64,000 nucleotides of DNA from Acidimicrobiales bacterium (GCA_025455885.1 JALOLR010000013.1:1-64000); one strand, 5' to 3'. Counted from the first letter of the stretch, positions 16,574-25,402 are shown. The notes: generated from the sequence alone by a model not told the origin. Numbers and translations are program-made.

Positions 16574-17188
16574 CTAGCGACCGCCCTGCGGTCGCTCCCA
16601 CCAACGGTGGCTGGAGTGGGGGGTGAACCCGAGGTCGGCGTAGAGGCCCCGGGCAGCGACGTTGGTGGACTCGACGTGCAGCATCCCGTGGCGCAGGCCC
16701 TGGTCGGCCAGGTGGCGCAGGCCGGCCAGCGTGAGGGCCCGCCCGAGACCGAGGCCGTGGAAGTCGGGGTCGACGGCGATCACGTAGATCTCGCCGAGGG
16801 CGGGGTCGTCGTCGCTCGCGGGGTGGACCTTGGTCCAGCAGAAGCCGGCCAGGCGCCCCTCGCGCTCGTGGAGCAGGAACCCGTCGGCGTCGAACCATGG
16901 TTCCGCCTCGGCGGATCGGAGCTCGGCGGGCGTCCATCCCGACTGGTCGGGGTGCCATGCGAAGGCCCGGTTGTTGACGGCCAGGAACGCGTCGTCGTCG
17001 ATGCCGGGGCGGAACGGTCGGAGCCCGATCGGGTCCGGTTCCGCGGCCGGGAGCGGGCACCGGAGCTGGAGCACCTCACGTACGAGCACCAGCCCGGCGG
17101 CCGCCGCTGCTGCGTCGTGGTCGGCGTCGACCGGTTCGGCGTCCAGGGCGATCAGGTCGCCGTCGGCGTTTCGCGTCTCGTGCACCAC
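16574..17188 (-). CDS. MshD-like (mycothiol synthase) GNAT acetyltransferase, apparently a half-length form
   Basis: The 204-residue protein matches the catalytic C-terminal half of mycothiol synthase: LRPFRPGIDDDAFLAVNNRAF, GEIYVIAVDPDFHGLGLGRAL (acetyl-CoA-binding motif A) and HVESTNVAARGLYADLGFT. Typical MshD has two GNAT domains in about 300 residues. Here the first ~40 residues are a low-complexity remnant, so the N-terminal GNAT domain is missing or very eroded. MshD acetylates the cysteinyl-glucosaminyl-inositol precursor of mycothiol. Whether the short form does this is uncertain. TAGGGT (17196-17201, minus strand) ends 7 nt before the GTG. Confidence 0.75.
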   Translation of the reverse strand: MVHETRNADGDLIALDAEPVDADHDAAAAAAGLVLVREVLQLRCPLPAAEPDPIGLRPFRPGIDDDAFLAVNNRAFAWHPDQSGWTPAELRSAEAEPWFDADGFLLHEREGRLAGFCWTKVHPASDDDPALGEIYVIAVDPDFHGLGLGRALTLAGLRHLADQGLRHGMLHVESTNVAARGLYADLGFTPHSSHRWWERPQGGR

Positions 17189-17279
17189 CCGGGCGACCCT
17201 AGGGCCTCGGTCGCGTCATCGGCGGCGACGCCGCGGGCCGTCTCGAAGGGTCGTCCCGACCCACCGCTAGCCTCGCCCG

Positions 17280-17921
17280 ATGGCCCGTCCGAGAAGCCCG
17301 AAGGGGCGCGCCCGGGAGGTGCGACTCCGCCTCGACGCCGAGTACCCCGACGCCCGGTGCGAGCTCGACCACCGCAACCCCTACGAGCTGCTGGCGGCCA
17401 CGATCCTGTCGGCGCAGTGCACCGACGCCCGGGTCAACATGGTCACCCCGGCGCTGTTCGCCCGCTTCCCCTCGCCCGAGGACCTCGCCGTCGCCGATCC
17501 GGGTGAGGTCGAGGAGCTGGTGCGCTCGACGGGGTTCTACAAGAACAAGACCAGGAGCCTGATCGGGATGGCCCAGGCCCTCGTCGACCGCTTCGACGGC
17601 GAGGTGCCCGGCGCCATGCGTGACCTCGTGACCGTGCCCGGCGTGGGCCGAAAGACGGCCAACGTGGTGCGCAGCGTGGCCATGGACCTGCCGGGGCTGC
17701 CGGTCGACACCCACGTGCTGCGCCTCTCGGGCCGTCTGGGTCTGACGACCGAGACCGACCCGGTGAAGGTCGAGCACGTCCTGAACCCGATGGTCCCGGC
17801 CGCCGACCGGGGCCGATTCAGCCTGTTGTTGATCCTGCACGGCCGCCGGGTCTGCGTGGCCCGTACCCCCCGTTGCGGCGACTGCGTGCTGTCCGACTTC
17901 TGCCCGTCCAGCCGAGTGTGA
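17280..17921 (+). CDS. nth: Endonuclease III
   Basis: This bifunctional DNA glycosylase/AP lyase removes oxidised pyrimidines. The 213-residue protein has the helix-hairpin-helix VPGVGRKTANVV with the catalytic Lys, the catalytic Asp in VDTHVLRL, and the C-terminal [4Fe-4S] cysteines arranged C-x6-C-x2-C-x5-C. The length is normal for the family. TAGCCT (17268-17273) ends 6 nt before the ATG, which indicates a leaderless message. Confidence 0.95.
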   Translation: MARPRSPKGRAREVRLRLDAEYPDARCELDHRNPYELLAATILSAQCTDARVNMVTPALFARFPSPEDLAVADPGEVEELVRSTGFYKNKTRSLIGMAQALVDRFDGEVPGAMRDLVTVPGVGRKTANVVRSVAMDLPGLPVDTHVLRLSGRLGLTTETDPVKVEHVLNPMVPAADRGRFSLLLILHGRRVCVARTPRCGDCVLSDFCPSSRV

Positions 17922-18065
17922 CGATCTCGATCGGCTGGCGGGGATCGTGACGGATGCGGAGACCGCCGGGTCGACCCGACGCCGGAGCAGGCTTCGGTGC
18001 TGCCGACCTGACGTGTCCCGTCGGCCCGAGTGCACATGGGCGAGGAATACGGGTAGGGTCCTCGG

Positions 18066-18163
18066 CGTCAGGTTCCCGCCACCTGACATCGGCGACACAC
18101 ATGGGATCCGCCGCCCAGTGTCGCCCCGCCGACGCCCCCTTCGAGGGGCGTCGGCCTCTTTTT
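18066..18163 (+). ncRNA. Candidate structured small RNA with three hairpins
   Basis: A promoter-like pair (TGCACA at 18031-18036 and TAGGGT at 18054-18059, 17 nt apart) is followed by three hairpins with no open frame of note. Hairpin 1 has a perfect 7-bp stem (18067-18073 with 18081-18087). Hairpin 2 has an 8-bp stem (18091-18098 with 18118-18125) extended by TGGG/CCCA. Hairpin 3 is an 11-bp terminator followed by T's. The unit lies between nth and a 64-aa gene that has its own promoter downstream of the terminator. I cannot match it to a known RNA family by eye; it could also be an attenuated leader. Confidence 0.55.
18128..18163 (+). terminator. Rho-independent terminator
   Basis: A perfect 11-bp GC-rich stem (18128-18138 with 18145-18155) with a six-base loop is followed by CTCTTTTT. 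It is the only textbook intrinsic terminator with a clear T-run that I see in the window. It ends the candidate small RNA and insulates the downstream 64-aa gene. Confidence 0.85.
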
Positions 18164-18199
18164 CGCCCTGGCGGGCGATCGACGGCCCATACTGCCGAC

Positions 18200-18394
18200 G
18201 TGGACTCCGAACGCGCCCAGCTGTCGTCGGCCAGCACGACCCTCGAGGAGCTCGTCGCCAAGGTCACCGCGGTGGGGGAGCGCCTCCACGCCGACGGCGA
18301 GGAGTCCCTCGCCCACGAGCTGTTCGAGGTCGAACGGGCGCTGCGGGGAGCTGATCGGCGCCTGCGCGGCGTCACCGTGCGCATGCGCGGCTGA
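18200..18394 (+). CDS. Hypothetical 64-aa helical protein
   Basis: This small acidic, helical protein (MDSERAQLSSASTTLEELVA...) has heptad-like spacing and probably forms a coiled coil. I chose the GTG at 18200 because CATACT ends 6 nt upstream, the same leaderless arrangement as neighbouring genes, and because it starts just after the terminator of the small RNA. The frame stays open further upstream only through the RNA region. It resembles the 97-aa protein at 50403-50696 in style but not obviously in sequence. Function unknown. Confidence 0.6.
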   Translation: MDSERAQLSSASTTLEELVAKVTAVGERLHADGEESLAHELFEVERALRGADRRLRGVTVRMRG

Positions 18395-18461
18395 CCGTCA
18401 CGCACGATCCGGGCTCGAACCGGCGCCGGGGTCCGACGGGTGCGGCAGTAGCGTTCGATCC

Positions 18462-19796
18462 GTGTTGACGCGACTCGACCTGCGCGGGGTGACCGGCGAT
18501 CCCGCCGCCCACCTGCCCCGCCCCGACCCCGGCGGGGAGGGCCCGGTGGCCGCGGTGAAGGAGATCGTCGCCGACGTTCGGGCCCGGGGCGACGTCGCGC
18601 TCAGGGAGCTCACCGAGCGCTTCGACGGCGTGAGCCTCGACCACCTGCGGGTCGACCCGGCCGAGGTCGCCGACGCGCTGGCCACCTCGCCCGCCGACCT
18701 GGTCGCCGCCCTCACCGAGGCCCGTGACGCCGTCGAGGCCTTCCACCGCACCCAGCTGGCCGCCCCGCACTCGTTCACCCGGGCCGGCATCCGCGTCGAC
18801 GGTCTGACGGTCCCCGTCGACCGGGCCGGGTGCTACGTGCCCGGCGGCCGTGGCGCCTACCCGTCGACGGTGCTCATGACGGCGGTGCCGGCCAGGGTCG
18901 CCGGGGTGCCCGAGGTCGTGCTGTGCGTACCACCGGACCGCACCACCGGAAGGGTGGCCCCGGCCACCCTGGCCGCGGCCGCCCTCGCCGGCGTCGACGA
19001 GGTCTACGCGGTGGGCGGTGCCCAGGCCATCGCCGCCCTGGCCCACGGCACCGAGTCGGTGCCTCGGGTCGACGTGATCGTCGGACCGGGCAACGTCTAC
19101 GTGGCGCTCGCCAAACGGGAGGTCGCCGGGCAGGTCGGTGTGCCCACCGCATTCGCCGGTCCGTCGGAGATCGTGGTGGTCGCCGACTCGGGTGCGCCCC
19201 CCGACTTCGTCGCCGTGGACCTGATGGTCCAGGCCGAGCACGGACCCGACGGGCTGTCGTGGCTCGTCACCTGGGACCCGGCCGTCGCCGACGCCGTCGA
19301 CGCGGCCCTCGCCCGACTCGTCGCCGCAGCCCCCCGGCGCGAGGAGATCACCGCCACCTTCGCCACCGGCGGCTTCTGCGCCCTCGTGGAGGGGCCGGAG
19401 GCGGCCATGGCGGTCGTCAACCGCATCGCCCCCGAGCACCTCGAGCTGATGGTCCACGACCCCGATGCCCTGGTCCCGATGGTCCGCCACGCCGGGGCGG
19501 TGTTCTGCGGCCCGATGGCCCCCGCCTCGATCGGTGACTACGTCGCCGGCCCCAGCCACGTCCTGCCCACCTTCGGCAGCGCCCGCTACGGCAGCGCCCT
19601 CACCGTGGCGGACTTCACCAAGCAGGTCCACGTCGTGCACGTCGACGACGCCGGCTTCCGTCGCGCCGCGCCGGTGGTGGCCGCCATCGCCCGCGCCGAG
19701 GGGCTCTCGACCCACGCCGAGTCGGTCGACCTGCGCCTGCGCACCCTCGACGCTCTCGCCGCCGCCAACCCGTCCGCCGCACGGGTGACGCCGTGA
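18462..19796 (+). CDS. hisD: Histidinol dehydrogenase
   Basis: HisD oxidises L-histidinol to histidine in two NAD-dependent steps. The 444-residue product has the family signatures PVDRAGCYVPGGRGAYPST, GGAQAIAALAHGTESVPRVDVIVGPGN, AGPSEIVVVAD, and IAPEHLELM with the zinc-binding and catalytic His/Glu. It opens the histidine operon. TAGCGT (18449-18454) ends 7 nt before the GTG at 18462. The stop overlaps the hisC start as GTGA. Confidence 0.96.
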   Translation: MLTRLDLRGVTGDPAAHLPRPDPGGEGPVAAVKEIVADVRARGDVALRELTERFDGVSLDHLRVDPAEVADALATSPADLVAALTEARDAVEAFHRTQLAAPHSFTRAGIRVDGLTVPVDRAGCYVPGGRGAYPSTVLMTAVPARVAGVPEVVLCVPPDRTTGRVAPATLAAAALAGVDEVYAVGGAQAIAALAHGTESVPRVDVIVGPGNVYVALAKREVAGQVGVPTAFAGPSEIVVVADSGAPPDFVAVDLMVQAEHGPDGLSWLVTWDPAVADAVDAALARLVAAAPRREEITATFATGGFCALVEGPEAAMAVVNRIAPEHLELMVHDPDALVPMVRHAGAVFCGPMAPASIGDYVAGPSHVLPTFGSARYGSALTVADFTKQVHVVHVDDAGFRRAAPVVAAIARAEGLSTHAESVDLRLRTLDALAAANPSAARVTP

Positions 19797-20857
19797 TCTC
19801 GCCCCGCGACGACGTCGCCCTCATGGAGGGGTACCACTCGGCCCAGGTCGACGTGGCCGTGCGCCTCAACACCAACGAGTCCCCCGAGCCGCCCCCCGCC
19901 GAGTGGATCGACGAGGTCGTCGACGCGGCGCGCCGCATCGAGTGGCACCGCTATCCCGACCGCGCTGCGCTCGAGCTGCGCACCGCCGTCGGAGAGCTCC
20001 ACGGGGTGGGCCCCGAGCAGGTCTTCGTGGCCAACGGCTCCAACGAGGTCCTCCAGACGCTGCTGCTCACCTACGGCGGACCCGGCCGCACCGCCGCCAT
20101 GTGGGAACCCACCTACGCGCTCCACGCCCACATCGCCCGGCTCACCGGTACCGGCGTCGTCGCCGGTGAGCGGGCTGCCGACCACGCCGTCGATCTCGAC
20201 GAGGTGCGCCGCGTCGTCGCCGAGGCCTCGCCGTCGGTCGCCTTCCTGTGCTCGCCCAACAACCCGACCGGTCTCGTCGACTCCGAGGCCACCGTGCGGG
20301 CCACCCTCGACCTCGTGGCCGACGCCGGCGGCATGCTCGTCGTCGACGAGGCCTACGGGCAGTTCGCGCCGTGGTCGGCGCTCGGGCTCGTCGCCGACGA
20401 CGTCCCCCTCGTCGTCACCCGCACGTTCTCCAAGACCTGGTCGATGGCCGCCGCCCGGCTCGGGTACCTGATCGGCCCGGCCGAGGTCGTGGTCGAGCTC
20501 CACAAGGTCGTCCTGCCCTACCACCTCGACGCGCTCAAGCAGGCCGCCGGGCTCACCGCCGTCGCCCACCGCGCCGAGATGGAGGCGCGCGTCGCTCGCC
20601 TGGTCGAGGAGCGCGGCCGTCTCGTGGCCCGGCTCGCCGAGCTCCCCGTGGACGTGTGGCCCTCGGGGGCCAACTTCGTGCTGTTCCGACCCCGACCCGT
20701 CCCCGGCGACGAGACGTGGCGGCGTCTCGTCGACAAGTCGGTCCTGGTGCGCGACTGCTCGTCGTGGCCCCGACTCGACGGGTGCCTGCGGGTCACCGTC
20801 GGCACCCCCGAGGAGGACGACCTCTTCCTCTCCGCCCTCGAGGAGATCCTCTCGTGA
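19793..20857 (+). CDS. hisC: Histidinol-phosphate aminotransferase
   Basis: HisC is a PLP-dependent class I aminotransferase acting before histidinol phosphatase. The 354-residue protein has RLNTNESPEPPP near the N-terminus, FLCSPNNPTGLV for substrate/PLP binding, and TRTFSKTWSMAAARLGYLIG with the Schiff-base Lys in SKT. It overlaps hisD and hisB by 4 bp each (GTGA), indicating translational coupling. Specificity for histidinol phosphate rests on operon position. Confidence 0.95.
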   Translation: MISPRDDVALMEGYHSAQVDVAVRLNTNESPEPPPAEWIDEVVDAARRIEWHRYPDRAALELRTAVGELHGVGPEQVFVANGSNEVLQTLLLTYGGPGRTAAMWEPTYALHAHIARLTGTGVVAGERAADHAVDLDEVRRVVAEASPSVAFLCSPNNPTGLVDSEATVRATLDLVADAGGMLVVDEAYGQFAPWSALGLVADDVPLVVTRTFSKTWSMAAARLGYLIGPAEVVVELHKVVLPYHLDALKQAAGLTAVAHRAEMEARVARLVEERGRLVARLAELPVDVWPSGANFVLFRPRPVPGDETWRRLVDKSVLVRDCSSWPRLDGCLRVTVGTPEEDDLFLSALEEILS

Positions 20858-21468
20858 ACGCCCATCGCCCCGATCCCGACCGCCGTGCCGCCGAGGTGGC
20901 CCGCACCACCTCGGAGACCGACATCGCCATCGAGCTCGACCTCGACGGCGGCACCACGGTCGAGGCCACCACCGGTCTGCCGTTCTTCGACCACATGCTG
21001 AGCCAGCTCGGCCGCCACGGGGGCTTCGACCTCGTCGTGCGGGCCACCGGCGATCTGGAGATCGACGCCCACCACACCGTGGAGGACGTGGGCATCGCGC
21101 TGGGGGAGGTGTTCCGGGCCGCGGTGGGCGACAAGGCCGGCATCCGGCGCTTCGGGTCGGTCCGGGTGCCTCTCGACGAGGCTCTCGTCGACGTGGCCCT
21201 CGACCTGTCCGGACGCCCCTACCTGCACTACGAGGTCGACTTCCCCGGCGAGAAGATCCTGGGCGATCCGCCGTTCGACCCTCAGCTCGTCGAGGAGTTC
21301 TGGCGGGCCTTCGTGGTCGCCTCGGCGATCACCCTGCACGTCACCTCCGTCCGCGGTCGCAACACCCACCACCTCGTGGAGGCCACGTTCAAGGGCGTCG
21401 CCCGGGCGCTGCGCGACGCGGTGCGCGTCGAGGGGTCCGGCGTGCCCTCGACCAAGGGCGTGCTGTGA
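20854..21468 (+). CDS. hisB: Imidazoleglycerol-phosphate dehydratase
   Basis: This is the monofunctional manganese dehydratase (204 residues), without the phosphatase domain found in enterobacterial HisB. The duplicated His-rich metal sites are clear: GLPFFDHMLSQLGRHGGFDL with DAHHTVEDVGIALG, and GRNTHHLVEATFKGVARALR near the C-terminus. The GTG at 20854 overlaps the hisC stop. The longer open frame upstream lies inside hisC. Confidence 0.96.
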   Translation: MNAHRPDPDRRAAEVARTTSETDIAIELDLDGGTTVEATTGLPFFDHMLSQLGRHGGFDLVVRATGDLEIDAHHTVEDVGIALGEVFRAAVGDKAGIRRFGSVRVPLDEALVDVALDLSGRPYLHYEVDFPGEKILGDPPFDPQLVEEFWRAFVVASAITLHVTSVRGRNTHHLVEATFKGVARALRDAVRVEGSGVPSTKGVL

Positions 21469-22124
21469 GCGCTGTGGAGGGGTCGGGCGGCCAGGTCGGG
21501 CCGCTGGTGGCGGTGCTCGACTACGGGATCGGCAACCTGCGCTCGGCGCAGAAGGCGCTCGAGACGGTGGGTGCCGACGCGCGGCTCACCGCCGACCCCG
21601 CCCTCGTGGCCGATGCCGACGCCGTCGTCCTCCCCGGGGTGGGCGCGTTCGGGGCGTGCATGAGCGCGTTGGGGTCCGCCGGCCTCGACGAGGTCGCCGT
21701 CGCCGCGGTGGCATCCGGGCGGCCGTTCCTGGGTATCTGCGTCGGGATGCAGATGCTCTACGACGGTTCCGACGAGTCGCCCGGTGTGAGCGGGCTCGGT
21801 GTGCTTCCCGGGGTGCTGCGCCTCCTGCCCGACGGCGTCAAGCGGCCCCAGATGCAGTGGAACCTGCTCGAGGTGCGGCGCCCGTCGGCGATGTTCGCGG
21901 CCGTGCCCGACCCGGTGTGGGTGTACTTCGTCCATTCCTACGCCGCTCCCCTCGGTCCCGACGTCGTCGCCACCTGTGACTACGGCGGGCCCGTCCCCGC
22001 CGCGGTGGAGCGGGGCCCCCTGTGGGCCACGCAGTTCCATCCCGAGAAGTCGGGTACGACCGGGCTCGACCTCCTGCGCGGGTTCGTGGCGGCGGCCCGC
22101 ACCGGCGTGGCGGCCGGCGCATGA
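21465..22124 (+). CDS. hisH: Imidazole glycerol phosphate synthase, glutamine amidotransferase subunit
   Basis: HisH hydrolyses glutamine and passes ammonia to HisF. The 219-residue class I amidotransferase has the nucleophile in FLGICVGMQMLYDGS and the His/Glu pair in ATQFHPEKSG, with DYGIGNLRS at the N-terminus. It overlaps hisB (GTGA) and hisA (ATGA). Its partner hisF lies one gene beyond hisA, separated by a methyltransferase. Confidence 0.96.
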   Translation: MSAVEGSGGQVGPLVAVLDYGIGNLRSAQKALETVGADARLTADPALVADADAVVLPGVGAFGACMSALGSAGLDEVAVAAVASGRPFLGICVGMQMLYDGSDESPGVSGLGVLPGVLRLLPDGVKRPQMQWNLLEVRRPSAMFAAVPDPVWVYFVHSYAAPLGPDVVATCDYGGPVPAAVERGPLWATQFHPEKSGTTGLDLLRGFVAAARTGVAAGA

Positions 22125-22864
22125 TGGAGCTGTTCCCGGCCATCGACGTCCGCGACGGGCGCTGCGTGCGGCTCTACCAGGGCGACTACGACCGCGAGAC
22201 CGTGTACCACGACGACCCGGTCGAGCAGGCCCGCTCGTTCGCGGCAGCGGGTGCGCCGTGGATCCACGTGGTCGATCTCGACGCCGCCCGAACCGGACTC
22301 CCGGTCAACCGCGCGGTCATCGCCGAGATCGCCGCGGGGGTCGACGTGCCCGTCCAGACCGGCGGGGGCGTGCGGGACGAGGCCGCCGCCGAAGCGCTGT
22401 TCGAGGCGGGCGTGCGCCGCGTCGTCGTCGGCACCGCCGCCCTCGAACAGCCGGCGCTCGTCGCTCGGCTCGCGGCCCGCTTCCCGGTGGCCGTCGGCCT
22501 CGACGCCCGGGGCCGCGAGGTGGCCGTCCGAGGTTGGGAGAAGGGTTCGGGCCGTGACCTGCTCGACGTCGCCACGGAGTTCGCCGACGTCGGCGTCGAG
22601 GCGTTGGTGGTGACCGAGATCGCCCGGGACGGCACCTTGGCCGGCCCCGACCTGGACGGGCTGGCCGAGGTGCTGGCGGCGTCGCCGCTCCCGGTGGTGG
22701 CGTCCGGGGGCGTGGGCGACCTCGCCGACCTCGCCGCCCTCGCCGCGCTGCGTGCCGGCGAGCGCTCGTTGGCCGGCGTCATCGTCGGCAAGGCCATCTA
22801 CGAGGGCGCCTTCACCGTCGAGGCCGCCCTCGCCGCTCTCGACCCGTCGCCCCGAACGGCCTGA
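22121..22864 (+). CDS. hisA: Phosphoribosylformimino-5-aminoimidazole carboxamide ribotide isomerase (HisA/PriA)
   Basis: This TIM-barrel isomerase (247 residues) shows FPAIDVRDGRCVRLYQGDYDRETVY, VQTGGGVRDE and VTEIARDGTLAGPDL with catalytic Asp residues and phosphate-binding loops. In actinobacteria the orthologue PriA often also acts as phosphoribosylanthranilate isomerase. A separate trpF is present here at 31482, so a dual role is not needed. Start ATG at 22121 overlaps the hisH stop. Confidence 0.93.
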   Translation: MMELFPAIDVRDGRCVRLYQGDYDRETVYHDDPVEQARSFAAAGAPWIHVVDLDAARTGLPVNRAVIAEIAAGVDVPVQTGGGVRDEAAAEALFEAGVRRVVVGTAALEQPALVARLAARFPVAVGLDARGREVAVRGWEKGSGRDLLDVATEFADVGVEALVVTEIARDGTLAGPDLDGLAEVLAASPLPVVASGGVGDLADLAALAALRAGERSLAGVIVGKAIYEGAFTVEAALAALDPSPRTA

Positions 22865-22899
22865 CGGGCCTCCGGGACGCTCCCCGTACACTCCGCCTC

Positions 22900-23556
22900 A
22901 TGGACGCCGACGCCTGGAACGAGCGCTACGACACGGCCGAGCTGATCTGGTCGGGTGAGCCCAACCAGTTCCTGCCCCCCGAGGTCGACGGCCTCAGCCC
23001 GGGTCGGGCCCTCGACCTCGCCACGGGGGAGGGCCGCAACGCCGTGTGGCTGGCCACCCAGGGGTGGCAGGTCACGGGGGTCGACTACTCGTCGGTCGGG
23101 ATCGACAAGGCCCGTCGGCTCGCCGCCGAGCGTGGCGTCGAGGCCTCCTTCGTCGTCGCCGACGCCACCGCGTGGACGCCCCCCGCCGACGGCTTCGACC
23201 TGGTGATCGTCTTCTACCTGCAGCTCCCCGCCGACCAGCGGAGAGCCGCGGTGGCCACCGCGGTGCGCGCCCTCGCCGCCGGTGGCACCTTCCTGCTCGT
23301 GGCCCACGACCTGCAGAACCTGGCCGAGGGCTACGGCGGTCCCCAGGACGCGGTCGTGCTCACCACCTCGGAGGCGATCGTCGACGACATCGCCGCCGCC
23401 TGCCTGGACTTCGGGGTCGAGCTCGTGGTCGAGCGCGCCGAGCGGGTCGACCGGGTCGTGGCCACACCCGACGGTGAGCGGGTCGCACTCGACACGCTCG
23501 TCCGGGCGAGGCGACTCGACGTGGCGCCCGCCGATTCGGTTCCCCCGCCGGGGTGA
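22900..23556 (+). CDS. Class I SAM-dependent methyltransferase inside the histidine operon
   Basis: This 218-residue protein has a Rossmann-type SAM site ([16 protein letters not shown], near residue 40) and [14 protein letters not shown], resembling TehB-like small-molecule methyltransferases. It sits between hisA and hisF and overlaps the hisF GTG by 4 bp. TACACT (22887-22892) ends 7 nt before its ATG, so hisF may be expressed from this internal promoter. No link to histidine chemistry is apparent and the substrate is unknown. Confidence 0.8.
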   Translation: MDADAWNERYDTAELIWSGEPNQFLPPEVDGLSPGRALDLATGEGRNAVWLATQGWQVTGVDYSSVGIDKARRLAAERGVEASFVVADATAWTPPADGFDLVIVFYLQLPADQRRAAVATAVRALAAGGTFLLVAHDLQNLAEGYGGPQDAVVLTTSEAIVDDIAAACLDFGVELVVERAERVDRVVATPDGERVALDTLVRARRLDVAPADSVPPPG

Positions 23557-24329
23557 GGACCGCTCGGGTCATCCCCTGTCTCGACGTCGACGCCGGACGC
23601 GTCGTCAAGGGCGTCAACTTCGTGGGCCTGCGCGACGCCGGCGACCCCGTCGAGCTGGCCGCCCGCTACGACGCCGAGGGGGCCGACGAGCTGGTCTTCC
23701 TCGACATCACCGCGTCGTCGGACCGGCGCGACACCATCGTCGACGTGGTCCGCCGCACCGCCGAGCAGGTCTTCATCCCCTTCACGATCGGCGGCGGGAT
23801 CCGCACCGTCGACGACGCCCGCCGACTCCTGCGCGCCGGGGCCGACAAGGTGTCGGTGAACACCGCGGCCGTCGAGCGCCCCGCGCTGGTGGCCGAGATC
23901 TCCGCCGAGTTCGGCAACCAGTGCGTCGTCGTGGCCATCGACGGGCGTCGGCGCCGGGATGCCGACGGCGCGCCGGGCGAGGGCTGGGAGGTGTTCACCC
24001 ACGGCGGGCGGACTCCCACTGGCCTCGACGTCGTCGAATGGGCACGAGAGGCGGAACGGCTCGGGGCCGGGGAGATCCTGCTCACCTCGATGGACCGTGA
24101 CGGCACCCGCGACGGCTTCGACGTCGAGCAGACCGCGGCGGTGGCCGACGCCGTCGGGATCCCGGTGATCGCGTCCGGCGGCGTCGGTACCCTCGACCAC
24201 CTCGTGGAAGGCGTCACCGAGGGTCGCGCCGATGCCGTGCTGGCGGCGTCGATCTTCCACTTCGGCGAGCACACCGTCCACGAGGCCAAGGCGCACATGC
24301 TCGCTGGCGGCGTTCCCGTCCGCCCCTGA
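23553..24329 (+). CDS. hisF: Imidazole glycerol phosphate synthase, cyclase subunit
   Basis: HisF combines ammonia from HisH with PRFAR to give imidazole glycerol phosphate and AICAR. The 258-residue TIM barrel begins [23 protein letters not shown] with the catalytic Asp, followed by [14 protein letters not shown] and [14 protein letters not shown] with the second Asp. The GTG start overlaps the preceding methyltransferase stop. It converges with the alpha/beta hydrolase. Confidence 0.96.
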   Translation: MRTARVIPCLDVDAGRVVKGVNFVGLRDAGDPVELAARYDAEGADELVFLDITASSDRRDTIVDVVRRTAEQVFIPFTIGGGIRTVDDARRLLRAGADKVSVNTAAVERPALVAEISAEFGNQCVVVAIDGRRRRDADGAPGEGWEVFTHGGRTPTGLDVVEWAREAERLGAGEILLTSMDRDGTRDGFDVEQTAAVADAVGIPVIASGGVGTLDHLVEGVTEGRADAVLAASIFHFGEHTVHEAKAHMLAGGVPVRP

Positions 24330-24333
24330 GCAC

Positions 24334-25005
24334 TCAACAGTTCGGAGAAGGGGGAGGGGGAGGGGCGAGGGAGGCCGCGAACTCGATGACGAGGCGGGCG
24401 GCGGCGTCGGTGCGTCCGACGAGGAAGTGGTCGGCGCCGGCCACCACCTCCACCCGGGTGTTCGTCCATGTCGCGGTGGCCTCCCGGGCCGATGCCGGCG
24501 ACCGGAACTCGTCGTGCTCCGGCACGATCAGCAGCTTCGGCCGGACGTCCCGGGCCACGGCCGCGTAGTCGGCGGTGGGGCGGATCCGCATCGGCGCGGC
24601 GATCAGCACCCACCCGTCGAGGCGATCGTCGAGGACGGTGAGCGACACGTCGGCGCCGAAGGACCAGCCGCACAGCACCAGTGGCCGCCGGTCGGTCCGC
24701 TCGGTGAGCGCGTCGATGGCCGCCTCCACGTCCAGGCGCTCGTCGACGCCGTGGCCGTGGGAGCCCTCGCTTCCTCCGACGCCTCGGAAGTTGAACCGCA
24801 GGGCTGCCAGCCCGGACTCGGGCAGCACCCGGAACAGCTCGCTGGTCACGAGCGACGCCATCGAGCCCCCGTGGAGCGGATGGGGGTGGGCGAGCACCAC
24901 CGCGCCGACGGTCTCCGCCGTGGCGGGGCAGCGCACCTCCGCCTCGAGGTTCAGCCCGTCGCCCGTCGCCAGTCGCAGGGAGGTGGTGGCGAGGTCGTCG
25001 GGCAC
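24334..25005 (-). CDS. Alpha/beta hydrolase, dienelactone-hydrolase-like
   Basis: The 223-residue protein has [14 protein letters not shown] followed by [14 protein letters not shown], the nucleophile elbow CGWSFGAD, and a late Asp/His pair (VPEHDEF and GADHFLVG). This is the CocE/NonD-type hydrolase pattern found in many bacteria; the substrate is unknown. The GTG at 25005 was chosen because TACCGT (25014-25019, minus strand) ends 8 nt upstream. The C-terminus is a short Pro-rich tail. Confidence 0.8.
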   Translation of the reverse strand: MPDDLATTSLRLATGDGLNLEAEVRCPATAETVGAVVLAHPHPLHGGSMASLVTSELFRVLPESGLAALRFNFRGVGGSEGSHGHGVDERLDVEAAIDALTERTDRRPLVLCGWSFGADVSLTVLDDRLDGWVLIAAPMRIRPTADYAAVARDVRPKLLIVPEHDEFRSPASAREATATWTNTRVEVVAGADHFLVGRTDAAARLVIEFAASLAPPPPPSPNC

Positions 25006-25012
25006 AGGGCGA

Positions 25013-25024
25013 GACGGTACCGTC
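25013..25024. promoter_or_regulatory. Palindromic bidirectional -10 element
   Basis: GACGGTACCGTC is a perfect 12-bp palindrome lying between two divergent genes whose start codons are only 25 bp apart (25005 and 25031). Read on either strand it gives TACCGT, ending 7 nt before the GroES-like GTG and 8 nt before the hydrolase GTG. Both fit the leaderless spacing of the window, so opposite polymerases would compete for the same bases. Confidence 0.55.
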
Positions 25025-25030
25025 CCTGCG

Positions 25031-25402
25031 GTGACCCCACCGAGCTCCGACATGGCCCCCGACGACGCCTCCGCTCCCGACAGCCTCGACAAGCTGCCGA
25101 TCCAGATGCTCAACGACCGGATCCTCGTCCAGACCGCCCGGGCCGAGGGCGAGCGCCGCTCGACCGGCGGCATCCTCATCCCGGCCACGGCCCAGATGGG
25201 CAAGCGCCTGGTGTGGGCCGAGTGCGTCGCCGCCGGCCCCAACGTGCGTTCCATGCAGCCCGGCGACCAGGTCCTCTTCAACCCCGAGGACCGCTACGAG
25301 GTCGAGGTCCGCGGCGACGACTACATCATCCTGCGTGAACGCGACGTGCACGCCGTGGCCGCCAAGCGCCTCGAAGAGGGCAGCACCGGCCTCTACCTCT
25401 AG
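25031..25402 (+). CDS. GroES-family co-chaperonin-like protein
   Basis: The 123-residue product has an acidic N-terminal extension of about 25 residues, then a Cpn10-like fold: LNDRILVQ, a mobile-loop-like region ([19 protein letters not shown]), [16 protein letters not shown] and [13 protein letters not shown]. No groEL is adjacent, so this is likely a divergent paralogue rather than the main GroES. The GTG at 25031 follows the palindromic promoter at leaderless distance. hisI follows 48 bp downstream. Confidence 0.8.
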   Translation: MTPPSSDMAPDDASAPDSLDKLPIQMLNDRILVQTARAEGERRSTGGILIPATAQMGKRLVWAECVAAGPNVRSMQPGDQVLFNPEDRYEVEVRGDDYIILRERDVHAVAAKRLEEGSTGLYL

